A stretch of 64,000 nucleotides of DNA, taken from Temnopleurus reevesii (Eukaryota; Echinodermata; Echinoidea; Temnopleuroida; Temnopleuridae). Location of the stretch: positions 75,596-139,595 of the forward strand of contig BQKZ01000513.1 in the NCBI GenBank assembly GCA_036244855.1. Reading direction: 5' to 3'. The translations under genes and the position numbers were made by a program. Below the pieces are notes generated by a model, which saw only the letters and a program-made list of their open reading frames with translations, ran no database searches and was not told where the DNA came from. Shown here one piece after another: positions 22,621 to 34,909 of the stretch; positions within the stretch are counted from its first letter, which is position 1; every line of letters starts with the position of its first letter.

Positions 22621-23549
22621 ATTTTGACCCAGTTGCATCCAGCATTTAAGATGTTGGTTCCACTTTGTTCAGAGTGTAGATCTATAATTTGTAAATGTTG
22701 TCACTCTTCCCACCTTTACAAATGTTGATTTAACATTTGAATTTTTAGAATATATGAAAAAAATGACCATACTTTAAGCTTAAGAGCTGATATAACATCT
22801 GAAGCAATTTTCATCTCTTCACTAATTTTTCATTCATTCGATATATATTTCAATATCTTTGTAATAAAGTGAATTCATAATCAAACTCAATTCGCTATGT
22901 TGTGTTTTTATGTACATTATGGATTTAAAAGCAGGCTAAATGACACAATTCCATTTCGTCAAAAAGTGAAAGGATAGTAAACTACGATCAAATTGCCGAA
23001 TACATAATATCAATAATGATAATAGTAATCATCATGATAATAGTAATAATAATACTAATAACAATAATGATAATAATGATTATTATAATGATAATAATAA
23101 TAATAATAATAACCAAAAGTAAATGCACTGTCTTGGGATGTTAGGGTGACGACGTTTTATGTCCTGTGACGATCAGTCCTATTTCAATAAAGTGATAATT
23201 TGCCAATATTCGGGTACATAATTTTTATATATAGATGTAGAAGGAAATAGCAAGTTGGAAGGGTCATTTAGAATTGTGAAAAACTCTGTATGTATGAACA
23301 GAAAACTAATTGATGAGTAAACGGACAGACGGATACGAAATACTCTAAAGATAGTCGGGCAAAAATTTTACCCAATGCTGAATAGCATACGTATTGTTCA
23401 CAAACGTTTTGTTTAAGATTTATCCAACTGATTGCGATATTGGTCAATGTTTGATCCGGTTAATGAACAATTATTGTTGGTCGAGGGTAATTTAAACTAA
23501 TAATTGTGTAGACAGTTGTATTTGACGCAGTATTTTAGGAGTGGTAGTT
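22621..23549 (+). other. Intergenic, no gene seen; ATT/AAT microsatellite
   Basis: AT-rich sequence with an imperfect AAT/ATG trinucleotide repeat at about 23011-23112. Confidence 0.75.
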
Positions 23550-23781
23550 AGGCCGATCCACACCTTTGCGTTATTAGCCTACGTCAGCCTAGAGTGTTTT
23601 TTAAATTAAAAACGCTTCCCATGCGCACAGCTGTTTGGACCTTGAACTGACCGTTCGGCTTGCGCTCAAGAAGCGTATGCCGAACTCAGTCCGCCATAGT
23701 TATGAAGTTTCTTTGTGCGTCCAGGGAGCGTTTTAAATTGTCAAATAAGCAGGCTAAAATGCAAAGGTGTGAGTGGATCTT
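23550..23781 (+). mobile_element. Foldback MITE, AAGGCCGACTCAC family, copy 3
   Basis: The left end GGCCGATCCACACCTTTGCG follows TTA. The right end GCAAAGGTGTGAGTGGATC is followed by TTTAG. Central blocks CCGTTCGGCTTGCGCTCAAG and CGTATGCCGAACTC pair. Confidence 0.85.
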
Positions 23782-26700
23782 TAGAGGACGGTATGCGACA
23801 TAAGATGACTACTCTCATCTGACCAATGTAATCTCAAGGGTGAATCTCTCTCTTCAACACGATTGCGGCCTGAAAAGGCAGCCCTTGGCTATTTACTGTT
23901 AAAGTCGGGCTTTTTAATACATTATCACTAATCAAGGTACCACGGTAGAAGGTATACGAAGCCCAATAGTAATCACCAACCAGCCAAGAAATCCAATGAA
24001 GATGGGTTCAGTAACCAACGAATAATATAAACTTCCCTCTTTGTTCCCATTTATTCCCCTGCCGTGACCCATTCTAATATACTCGGTTCTACCAATATTA
24101 CTTACGGTACTAAACCATCAGTATGATTAAAATGTCATTTCTTCCTCCTTTGAAGAGAACTTTTAAAAGTCGCCCTCGGAGTATTTGTCTTGTTTTTCGA
24201 CAAGAGGTCAAGGTTTCACTACAGAAAGACATTATTGCATTTCAAATGAATAAATTTCCTTTTTCATTATCCTCCGCGAAGATATTTGATTTTTTTCTTT
24301 TAATTTTCATGCTTCCTTTAGGTCCATAATAACCACATGTTCAAATATATTGATCGATTTTTAAATTTATTACTTTCATCGATGTAGGAAACACAAACAA
24401 ACACGTTATTTCATAAATTTCCAATAAGCCCACTCACCCAACGACCAACTTCGATCCAACTTGGGGGCATAAACATTCAGGAAATTTTGTACAGAGTGAG
24501 TAAAAAAAAAATGTCCCATATTTTGAAGGACACATCCTTTGACGTACGAGAAGGTTATACGGAAAAGCATGCTATTTTTGTAGGCCCATTATCCCTTTAC
24601 TATTTGAGAATATTTTCAATTGAATAATTGCACGCATGACTAAAATCAACCCATCTCCCGAAAAAATACCGAATACCATTTGCGCCAAGTGGCTGGGTGA
24701 AGACAAGACAACTTTAGGACAGGAGTTTTAATCGAGCATGCATTACAAAAGCATCGCGAATAATAAAGATAGTAACTGAAGATATATAAATACATTGCAT
24801 AAATCCCAACAAAACATACATGGAAAATGAAGTACCCAATTTGCAGATTGGATCCTCCTACTCTACCCGCATTATCAGTCCACTTTAGTTCTAAAAATAA
24901 TACTGTAAAACTCAATATGGCCGGATGTAGATCTTAAATATCCACTTCTTCTTCAACCACCCCAAAACATCACACTACTTATGTAACCAGACATCCTGAT
25001 TTTAAGAAAAGGATTATAATCTTTTATCCAAGTTGTAAGGTATCGACTCTCAGTCATTTCTTTTCTTTTTATATAGAATGTCCTTCCAAATTGGTTTTCC
25101 GTCTTTCCATCGAAAAGTATATATAGATGAATATGCAATCTATCAGATTTTGCAATGCAGCAATAATCCATTCCTTGTCAAAAGTGTAGAATTTCAGTAT
25201 TATCAAATACCCAAATCTTAGTTAGGTGTTTCTTTCTAGTTTCTCGCAGATCGAAATCTTAGTGACGCATTATTTCGAGGACAAGTAATTGCAATTTTGA
25301 AATCTTGTATAGTGTTACTTAGGGTTTCTCTCTGGCAGGGTATTTCAGAAAATGTGTAAGTATCAATATCAGTATTCTTGTTTCATTTCTCCATTCCATG
25401 TTTGTGATCAGAAAAAAATGCAAAGTAAATGGGACAGAATGCTCTAAATAAAGATATTTGCTGACAAACATGAACTCACTGATATATACATAAAAATATA
25501 TAAGGATACAAGCATATTTTATGCCATTCAACAATATTGCATGGATATGTGTTAAGTGATATGAGTGGTGCAAAAATCTTTTTAAGTTCTTATTTTATTA
25601 TGGCTTGTGTTTAGGACTGAAAGTGACAATTGAAGATAACACTAATTTGATATGCAATCATTGAAATGACCACAATTTTTTTTTACTGATTACTTTATAA
25701 GAGTTTGGGTCCATTGTCATGAACGGACGAAGATGTTGCCTTGTATTTCAACTCGGCTTTCTCTGAACTTATTCATAACGTTTCAATAACTTATTTAGAA
25801 CGATCCAGTAGCACATTTGAACGAATGATTCAAGCATATCCCTATTATAACTTGTTCGTGTTCTCACATCTCAACGTTCTATAGGTTGCGTACACGGCAA
25901 AGTATAAAGTTTCTCGGCGCATGCACAGTGTATTCATAACGAGTTGGACATAATTATGCATAGCGTATTTGTAACATATATATTTCGAACGCTTAAATGA
26001 CTTACATAAAACGAACGTTGACAAATGCTTAGCGTAACTTTACTTTGGCGTTCTAACCAACGTATGCGCGACGTTTAATGAATGTGGCCACAAAGCTTTG
26101 AATATGCCCTGTATAATTGATTGGAGAGCTGATTATGAGATCATTAAGTATCGCTGATTGGCATTGCGAAGAGTGATTTACAGTAATGAGTGGAATTTCT
26201 TTATTTCTCAACCAATTTTCCAATATGCGTCTTTTCTAATAATGCTGTCCAAATGATTCTCCTTTTATTGAAACAGTAATGGTTCTCCTCAGGGGAAAGT
26301 GAACTGACTGTGAGAAATCACCTGTTCCATCCAAAGTGCACAGGTGTCATTTGTGGGTTGATTGAGAGTAGCAAACAAGTCTATACTTTCTGCTACCGAT
26401 GATGGTCATGAAGCCTGTGGGCTGAGAACGCGATTACGTACTCATTTAAACTATTAGATGATTTAAAAATAAATAATTCATCTTATAACTTGTGTGCAAT
26501 GGAAGGATAAAATAACACCGTGTTAACAATAAATTTAGAATACAATGAAACACCGCCAAATTATTAATTGAGTTTTACAATCATTTTTAGGAGGGAAGGC
26601 GAGTTCAAAGGTGCAAATTTAATTTTCCCTTTGAAATATTTCCTAATACCTATAGTGGAAAATGTCAAGGCTGATGTGTTTAACAGAATCATTATCAATG

Positions 26701-26846
26701 AAATAACAAAATCAACCCTTCAGAAATGAACTGTAACTGGGACGTTATCCTTTCACTGAACAATCATAACTAAGTAACCAGGACTCTGATGACGTTTGAA
26801 TAATGACATAGTTCACCTTAATGTGTGATCACTCTATACATGTATA
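23782..26846 (+). other. Intergenic, nothing recognised
   Basis: AT-rich unique-looking sequence. At about 25885-26090 there is a stretch rich in CGTA/ACG motifs that may be an old palindromic repeat. No ORF with protein-like character is seen. Confidence 0.65.
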
Positions 26847-27017
26847 AAGGCCGATTTATATTTGTGCGTTTTTAGTCAGCGTCGGCTCTGAGTTTATGAC
26901 AATTTAAAGGTAGGTGATATGGTGGACTGGCATTCGGCGTACTCTCTGGGACCGTTTTTAATTTTCAGAAACGCTGGGCAGACGCAGACTAAAAACGCAA
27001 AGATGTGAATCAGCCTT
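26847..27017 (+). mobile_element. Foldback MITE, AAGGCCGACTCAC family, copy 4, internally deleted
   Basis: Starts AAGGCCGATTTATATTTGTG after TA. It contains GTGGACTGGCATTCGGCGTA and ends CGCAAAGATGTGAATCAGCC TT. It is only 171 bp and diverged, so probably an old copy. Confidence 0.8.
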
Positions 27018-29026
27018 GACTTTGTTGGATTTTATTTTAATTTTGCAGCGAAGTCAATGATCACTTCTGTCAACCAGTTTGTTTAATAAAGTTTGCAAAC
27101 TGTGCAAACTGTGATATAATTATTTAATTTAAGTAAGATTTTCTTCTTTTGTTTTCTACAAGGTTCCTTATTTGGTACATTATTATTTTAATTCAGGACA
27201 CGTTGGCCTGGTGATACCAAACTATGATTGAATGCTGAGTAGGTGCGAGCCACAAAGTTATCCCATATTTTTTTTTTTATCAAAGTATAAACTATCTCCC
27301 ACCATCCAAAGCAGAAGGTGGGTAGGGGCGAATTCAGCCCCAGCTTTTAATGCCTTTAGTAAGATAGCTGTGAATATATTTTTTATTTTCATTTTTCTTT
27401 CGAAGTATCAAGATTTTAATAGTTTAAAAAATCAATCATTATTATGAGAGAAGCCTTTTGAACCGACAAGCCCACACAGCCGCTAGGCACTTTAAAGAAT
27501 TGACTACATTTCAAGTCGAACTTGAGAACTGTTAAAAATTAAAGCTGCTCGTAATATACTGCTCCCATGAGCCAAATTTAAACGTGTTTTAATATTAAGT
27601 CGTCATTTATTTCCGGAACGTGTAATGGTTTAACATTTGATTTGGGGAGAGAATTTCCTTTTCTTTATTTTCAATAATTTGGCGATTTCTAGAAGTTGAC
27701 TTTGATGTTTTCCCGAACGAGTCGCTTACACAGCTCTGGGTTCCTTTCTCCATCATTCATTTGAATCGTTTTTCATGCTGAAAAGACACACTTTCCATTA
27801 TTCGTATGGTTGGATGATGGCACTGTTCACATTGATCAAGTTTAACGATATAATTTCTTGCAAACAGTATGTACATGATGTATTAGTATATTCTTGTCCT
27901 GTGAGGCAGAAGGGTAGCGATGAATTAAACTAACCTATACGGGGCGCCTATATTTTTGAATACCTCTTTTTGTTTGTTTTTTTCTTTTCTGGTTGCCTCA
28001 TAGAGTGGGGGGGGGGGGGGGGGTGCGCGCAAAGCATCCAAATATTGTCCAAAACCTGAAACAATATTAAGGAGGATGGCTTTTTTTCGCATGTCGTCGT
28101 TAGAGGGAGGGGCGCCAAACCGGTCGCTCGTACGTTAAATCCTGGCTAGGCGTGTGCTATATAGGTAAACACCTTCAAACGACAGAACATGCATTTGAAA
28201 CCTAACTCGAGAAGAAAACAGATGCAGCACTGGATTTGGAAAGCAGTGGGAATGCAAAGTGAGGTAGTCATGGTTAAACTGATTGGGAAGTTTATCGAGG
28301 TAAATGGGCAAAGGCCGACATCAATGTCGTCTTCTTACCCACTACCGACATGTTTTAGATGACTCAATGGAGCCGAGAGTTCCTCCCATAACAATCTCTT
28401 TATATGGGACAGACCTATTTATCGTCTATCATTTGTGCTTTATGTTGACCTTATTCCATAAGGTACCACCTATACTGAGAAATGATGAAAAATTACGTCA
28501 TTTTTTGCGAAAGGCCTCTTCTCGAATTGGATAGGTTTATTGGACACGCTGCCATAAGCCTTGCCGAAGATAGATGCGGTAAACGAGCAAAAGATACATG
28601 TAAGTGAGGGAAAATGACAAGTAACGATAGTGATGTTTTAACATATAAAATGTAGGGCCTGTACCCTTTTACAGAATATAATGTAAATATACATTGAATA
28701 TCATGTTTAAAAATTAAATGTTTCCGGAATGAGCATATCAAAAGCCATGTTTCCATTTCCGTTTTATTATTTCAATTATGGTACTTTAGAATGTTTAAGA
28801 TTATATGACATGCCAAACGACTTAATGTATGCCATTTTCTACCTGACCGAAATTCGGTAGTTCCTAATTGAATGATCTCTTGTAAAATGCCGCTTCCATG
28901 TCCCTTCTGAATAGCACGCACACCCTTGTGATCAAACATCGTAGCATACAAAGTGAATTTTGACAGAATGCATTTAATTCAATTTGCCTCAGCAGCACGC
29001 AGGGAATAAAGCGTCGTGAACATGGT
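27018..29026 (+). other. Intergenic, nothing recognised; poly-G tract
   Basis: No gene is visible. A poly-G run of 17 bases lies at 28007-28023. Confidence 0.65.
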
Positions 29027-29310
29027 GAAAGCGTTGTGGTGAAATAATTTTGACTCTCGCCTTTCAGGCAGAAGTCCGCGGTTCGAGTCCTACTCATGGC
29101 GTTAATTTCCTTCAGCAAGAAATTCATCCACATTTTGCTGCACTCAACCCAAGTGGAATATGGGTACCTGGCAGGAATGTATTCCTTGGAATGCTTGAGC
29201 GCCTAACTGGCTTGCTCGGCAGTTATAGCCAGGGTAATAATATGTATCAAGCGCAATAGAGTACAATGCATATAGTGATTGCGCTATATAAATGTACCTA
29301 TTTTTATAAT
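29027..29310 (+). mobile_element. tRNA-derived SINE with LINE-like 3' tail
   Basis: The head carries a B-box-like GCGGTTCGAGTCC near 29079. The body TTCCTTCAGCAAGAAATTCA and CTGCACTCAACCCAAG is shared with the copy at 55563-55697. The 3' part has GGAATGCTTGAGCGCC, AGCCAGGGTAATAATA and GCGCTATATAAATG, like the LINE end at 22.6 kb. A fitting A-box is degenerate. Confidence 0.75.
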
Positions 29311-29389
29311 TATCATAATTACTATAAACAAATTGCTTAAGTGTATAGACGCAATGCTTCTGTAAAAAGAATCGCAAATAGAACTATGT

Positions 29390-29460
29390 ACGATTCGAAC
29401 CAGGGCCCCTGAGGTTGGTAGATTAGTATAACCAAGCGCGGCGGATTCAACCAGAAACCA
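29390..29460 (-). mobile_element. tRNA-like SINE head fragment
   Basis: The reverse complement contains a perfect B-box GGTTCGAATC and a tRNA-like TTGG-ACCAA stem. The acceptor stem is not convincing, so it is a SINE or tRNA fossil and not a gene. Confidence 0.45.
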
Positions 29461-31872
29461 AATTTGATCAAGAAAGTGCTTTTCGAGAAATTTCTACAAG
29501 ATTTTGTCAAATCTGTTCGTAAAGTTCACTAGGTCGGTTCAAAAGTATAGCAGGTCCATAATAAAGCTCAATAATCTAAATGTAAACAGGTGATAAAATG
29601 ATACTGATGCTGTTAAATGGCAGCCGAAGAGGAGATGAAAAGCTCGCGTCTTGATGCCATCATAAAAGTGCTGTATCCGCTCTCACGTGACAGGTGACTT
29701 TGGGGCATCCGTTTTGTGATTCTCTCATATGTAACGATAATCCTTTCCACCTGAAATCACCTTCCTTTTAAAGATCCAGGGATAATGCTGATATATGATG
29801 CCTCTGCCAAAAGGATGATGGACAGCGCCCAGTACACATCTCTTGATAGCTCTTTTCTAAACAAGAAAATGATATAAAGGAAACTGAAAAGTATATAACA
29901 AAACTGTATAGTACATGATCATATACATTATAAAATAAAGATGTATATTCAATAGGAAAGTAGGGAGGGTCGTTTTGGGAAAAATTATCGAATTATTAAA
30001 TTTTGATATCTTTTCTCAATCACCTCATCCTTTGCTAATAGATCGAGTCTCACTTTCCCCACAAAAAACACAGTGACTCATATACGCATACACACAAATG
30101 ATCACACATGCACTCACGCACAGCCACTTCCACTATAAAATACATAACATTTATACAAACATTCATACAAACACACATACATACACGCACACCCACCCAC
30201 ACACTTCCACCATGATATACATAACTTCCATATAAGTACAAACACACACCACACACACACACACATACACTCACACATGCACCTAATTTTCCCCTCTAGC
30301 ATAGCATACACGCGTAATACACAAGTACAAACAAACATTGAAATATTTGATACATGTATTTTAGGTCATTGGCAAAACTTTAAGATGTTGATACTTTCCA
30401 AGATACATTTTGCCAAAGTATGACAAAGTATTGAAAATAATTATGAAGTAATAAACATAAATAAGCAATTCAACCTGGTGTTGAAGTACCCAGTCTTTCA
30501 TCAAATCCAAGTTTCTATCCATCATTTCCGATTCCAATAAACCTTTGATGTCCGAGAAAATATGTAAATTGCTTTGAAATATTGATGCAAGCGTTGGATT
30601 CATAAGGGAATTTGTTCCCATATGAGAGATTATGTCATTATCACTCTAGTGAATGCATCAATATTACACAAGAAATGAATGATTGTATATGCATTAACTT
30701 GAAGCTTTCCTGTCATAGTTAAAGCATCTTCGCATTTATCCTAAATTTGGATCGTGTTTTGCCTGTTCTATATATGTGGAAGATATTAATAAAACCATCC
30801 AATAATTCAGAGGTTAAAAAAGGTTCTTCTCTTTATGAATTCTTATAAGCGATCAGAATTATATGTATTTTTTATTTACCAAGAACAGTACGACAATCAC
30901 ATTTTTGAAAGTTTTAGGTTTTCTTTTATTAATTGAGGCACTTGATCATTCCATGTTCTGTGATTCACTGTGTTGTCTAATTTGTCATTTCATTCTGTAG
31001 TTTTACTTCTGATCAGAAAAAATCAAAGTGCAAGATAATTGCCCATCAATATTTTAATATTCATCGAATATAAATACTTTAAGTAGCGTTAAGCAAGAAC
31101 GTGAAGCAAAAAATTCCGTTTTAGGTCAGGTTTGATAACAGTCACAAATCCAAACAATTAGGTCAGATAAAATTATGATAATCCTTTACACAGCAAAATC
31201 CTTGTTTAGAATGATAATGAAATTAATGACCAGTGAATTTCTTTACTATATATACTACACGATATCAAGAAAAATTGGCAATGCAATTATTACAGATTAA
31301 ATCCACGATGAATTTCGATTTATTAGATGTACAACTTTGGTTGTTTATCAATTTGATAATACTGCTATTACCTTGAAATGATAAAGGTGAGCTGAACATA
31401 AAGAGATAATCATAACAACATCTTATATAGATTTCGAAGATATTCATCTTCAAACAGTCACCTTCAAAACTGAAAATTCTTTCTTTTTCAATGTTTCCTT
31501 CTTTAACTCATCCCTACAATGACCACAAATTGCAAATTAAATGACAATTTTATTAAAATTATATTGGCTACTGCATCTGTTGCAATGTGGGATGTGTGTG
31601 CGCACGTGTGTGTATTTGTTTGTTTGTGTGTGTGTGTGTATGTGTGTGAAAATAGCAATGTTTTCTGCATATTTAGGCGTACTGCACATTCCATGATAAC
31701 ATAATCAAAACAAAAGGTGTATTATGTGTGATAATAATAATAACAAACTAGCTGATCATCATATATTTACTGGAGATATATTTATATTACTTCAACTTCA
31801 GGACATTTTGAGGAATTAATTTTCTAGCAAAATTATATTGTATATAGAAAATCGTAAACGAGAAGAACTCTT
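29461..31872 (+). other. Intergenic; CA and TG microsatellites only
   Basis: CA-rich repeat at about 30078-30282 and TG-rich repeat at about 31588-31648. Otherwise AT-rich with nothing recognisable. Confidence 0.7.
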
Positions 31873-32130
31873 ACACTACAGAAACACCGGTGTTAACTCC
31901 AACCGGAATATATATAGGACCACATCAGAAAGGTGCTAGAATAATACCAGTGTGGAATTCATTTAGTATATTCCAATACCAACTGGTGTTATTTAAGGCC
32001 CCAAATAACACCAGCCGGTGTTTAAAGATATTGATTTGATTCCAAACTGATTTTGTTTTAACACTTTTCTGGCGTGGTCCTATATAGATTCCGGTTGGTA
32101 TTTAATTTAACACCAGCATTTTTGCAGCGT
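31873..32130 (+). mobile_element. 258-bp palindromic MITE with ACACTACAGAAACACC / GCATTTTTGCAGCGT ends
   Basis: The left 60 bases (AACACCGGTGTTAA, CCAACCGGAATATATATAGG, ACCAC, CAGAAAGGTG) are matched in reverse complement by the right 70 bases (CACTTTTCTG, GTGGTCCTATATAG, ATTCCGGTTGG, TTAACACC). The central part also repeats GGTGTTATTT/AAATAACACC. No ORF. Confidence 0.8.
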
Positions 32131-33162
32131 ACATTTCATCCATGTATGCTATTGGCACTCATTAACAACATCCAATCTGTGCCCAAACTCCCGCCGAATT
32201 CTTTCATGTTTCCGTTTCTCTCCTTCAATAGCTGAAGAGGGTGCTTATCGTCTGAGCCTCTCTGTGAAGTTATTTTCAGTTTGTCAGGCCCCGCGTTAGG
32301 CGCCATCATTCAGATGTGATTGTGGCGGGCTAATTTGGCCCATCCATTACGGACCCGCCATCAGCCTCTGTAAGGCATCCAACCTCTTGCTCCCATCTTA
32401 CCCTTTGTCCGCTCCGAATGAAGCAATCGATTAGACTAACAGTTTTAGGGGTTGGTGGTACACATTGTTGTATCGTATTTGCTTGGATTAGTCTCCCAGC
32501 ATGTTCGTCAGACTAGGTCATATCTTTGCTTTTATACTGATAAAAATGCCCTGTGCATGTGTTATTTGATAGAAAGATTAGTATATGGCTTGAAAGTACA
32601 ATGAGTATACCTTCCTTGAAAATGTGAGGGGTCCTGGAAAAGTCTTATCCACTTACGACATTTCGATGAGCATGCTCTAATCGTCTATATTCTCCTGAAG
32701 ATGATAATAACATGCTGATCGACGCGTCGAGAATGGGTATACTTTTGAGGATCACCTGCCTTTAAAAAAAAGCACTCGTTATGCAGTAAATTCTTTAATT
32801 CATTATTCATCCACGAGTGAAACATTTAAGCATTTTATTTACAATTTCACAGTTCATGAAGGTAATTGAATTTTCAACAACAGATTTTAAGTGATTTTAA
32901 ACAACAGTCTGATGTTTCCAGCGGAAGCGTTAAGTTTTAGACAGGTTGTTTTAGTTTCACACAGCGTTTGGAGAGTGTCTAGCTGATATTGCTTGATAAA
33001 GCGTAACCTGTGCACAAAAATGCGCATGGAGGACACCTGACTGACAATTTGTTTTAGGGTGCGTTTGTCGTAAGCACACCTCAGCATCCAAGAAAATCTT
33101 ACATGCAGATTGCTGCGCTGGGCAAAAGTTGCCTGCTAATGCACATTTATGACTGGGATTTA
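32131..33162 (+). other. Intergenic with a GC-richer patch at 32190-32420
   Basis: No gene is seen. The patch 32190-32420 has balanced composition and TAAT-type and CCATTA motifs and stands out from the AT-rich flanks; it is a possible regulatory element. Confidence 0.5.
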
Positions 33163-33368
33163 TGGCTGACTCACAATTTCGCCCTTTTGCCCAACATCTA
33201 CCAAGCGTTGCTAACTGTCCGTGAACCCAAATTATGGAATAACGAAGCTTTGCCATAATGTGCATAAGTCAAGCGTTAGAAGAACACATTCGATGTCGGT
33301 CAAGCGTATTTTTTTCGGCATTTCCGCATTCACGTAGCGTCATAAATGCAAAGGTGTAAGTCAGACTC
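33163..33368 (+). mobile_element. Diverged foldback MITE next to copy 5
   Basis: Begins GGCTGACTCACAATTTCGCC and ends AAATGCAAAGGTGTAAGTCA. The ends match the AAGGCCGACTCAC family but the interior is heavily changed. It ends two bases before the TA that precedes copy 5. Confidence 0.55.
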
Positions 33369-33370
33369 TA

Positions 33371-33616
33371 AAGGCCGACTCATACCTTTGCATTTTTAGC
33401 CTGCGTCGGCAAGGTCATTTGGAAATTAAAAACGTTCCCTGGACGCACAGCACACGCAGATCAGACGGTGGTCTGACGTAAGGCTTGTGCTCAAGGAGCG
33501 TACATTAAACGTAAGTCAACCGTATGACCTGCGTCTTTGTGCATCCAAGGAGCGTTTTTAATGTCCAAATACGCTTGGCCGACACAGGCTAAAACCGCAA
33601 AGGTGTGAGTCAGCCA
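33371..33616 (+). mobile_element. Foldback MITE, AAGGCCGACTCAC family, copy 5
   Basis: Follows TA with AAGGCCGACTCATACCTTTG and ends CGCAAAGGTGTGAGTCAGCC. Inner paired arms include GCCTGCGTCGGC / GCCGACACAGGC and AACGTTCCCTGGACGCAC / GTGCATCCAAGGAGCGTT. Near full length at 246 bp. Confidence 0.9.
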
Positions 33617-34419
33617 TAAGCTGGGAAATGGGAGTTTCCCATCTACCTGCTCCAAGAAAGACACTTCCTTCTGACACATTAATAGATGTTCTACATAACC
33701 CTGGTTGGTTTGGAGGTGTAGATAGGATGAAATGAATACCGGGGTAATCCGTCGTGATTTCAACATTCCGTCAACAGCCTCAAGTATCTAACCTATTCTG
33801 TTTGCGTGCTTAGGTCTCTTCGTCGTAAATTCATTATGGAAGTATGACGAAATGAGAGTTCTGGTTTATTCTAATTCGTGTTGCATTTTATTATTTTTAA
33901 TATTTTGTTGAAAATAGAAATTTGATACATCATAAAATACTGGAAATATATGACAGTGAAATAATTTCTAAACCGACATGGACGCAATGCGTTTTGATAT
34001 GCACATTGTAATTTTCCTTTGGTTTATTTCGTCACCGATTTTAGGAACCAGCTTACTAGCGAGGAGTGGTTGTACGAACCAGTCGTAACAATTCAATTGA
34101 AATAAATGCTATTGAAATAACATGAATTTAAGTGGTATGTTATTGTACTTGACGCTTTTATATTTCGTCCTTGAAACATGTTACTTCTAGTATCACAAAT
34201 TATTATGGCCAAGAGTACCGTATGCAGAATTAAAAATTCGGACCAGGGGAAATCGCCGACAAAACCTTAAATGTCCCTTTTCAATGTTACCAGCTGATTG
34301 ACAAGCAAGTCGAAAAAGTGTTTGAACAAACATATTTTTTATAAATGCCATAAGAAGGATAAAAGCAACACTGTGCTATACTCAATCCAGATGAAGTGAA
34401 TAGGTAACAGGCATGAATA

Positions 34420-34560
34420 GTGGCTCCTTGGAATGCTCGAGCGCTTGTAGAGACGAGCTAAATCAAGGGTAATAATAATGAAAAGCGCCTTGAGCAATCC
34501 GGAATAGAGTGGATACGTGCACTATATAAATTGGCATATATAATCATTATTATTTTTTAT
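34420..34560 (+). mobile_element. 3' tail fragment of SINE/LINE family
   Basis: Carries TCCTTGGAATGCTCGAGCGC, AAGGGTAATAATAATG, GCGCCTTGAGCAATCC and GCACTATATAAAT, ending in ATTATT repeats. These match the 29.2-kb SINE and the 22.5-kb LINE tail in order. Confidence 0.75.
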
Positions 34561-34731
34561 GAGGGTGTTGTTTAATGCCTACTTTCTCATTGTGATTTGC
34601 ATTAACGTGTCAATACCTCTTTTCGAAAGGGTGTTTCAAAATGTATCAACTTCACAAAATGAATCTGAATTGGTGATTGCTCGAAACTTCTTCAGGTGAC
34701 TTTAAATGAATCTAACTTACCTCAAACCTAC

Positions 34732-34909
34732 CTCGAAATTGCTTCGATCTGTGACCCCCAGGTAAATATTTGCTTTCGGATATTTTAGGGAAGGGTCGTT
34801 CCAACCGTTGTTCACGACGATGATCGGCAGACTCAGGTCTGATACAATGTTTTTGCTTTGCAAACGATGCATGTTTGGGAGTGCACGTCCTCTGATTACC
34901 CCCTTATGA
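34732..34909 (-). CDS. Possible single coding exon of an unrecognised protein
   Basis: The minus strand reads from a GTTGCAG acceptor through 59 complete codons to GAG with a following GTAGGT donor; a second donor GTAAGT lies 11 bases further. The peptide includes GRALPNMHRLQSKNIVSDLS and LPIIVVNNGWNDPSLKYPKA, then NIYLGVTDRSNFE. Its mix of hydrophobic, Gly, Asn and aromatic residues looks protein-like compared with other ORFs of the desert. I do not recognise the family and find no partner exon nearby. It may be a real exon, a decayed exon or chance. Confidence 0.3.
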
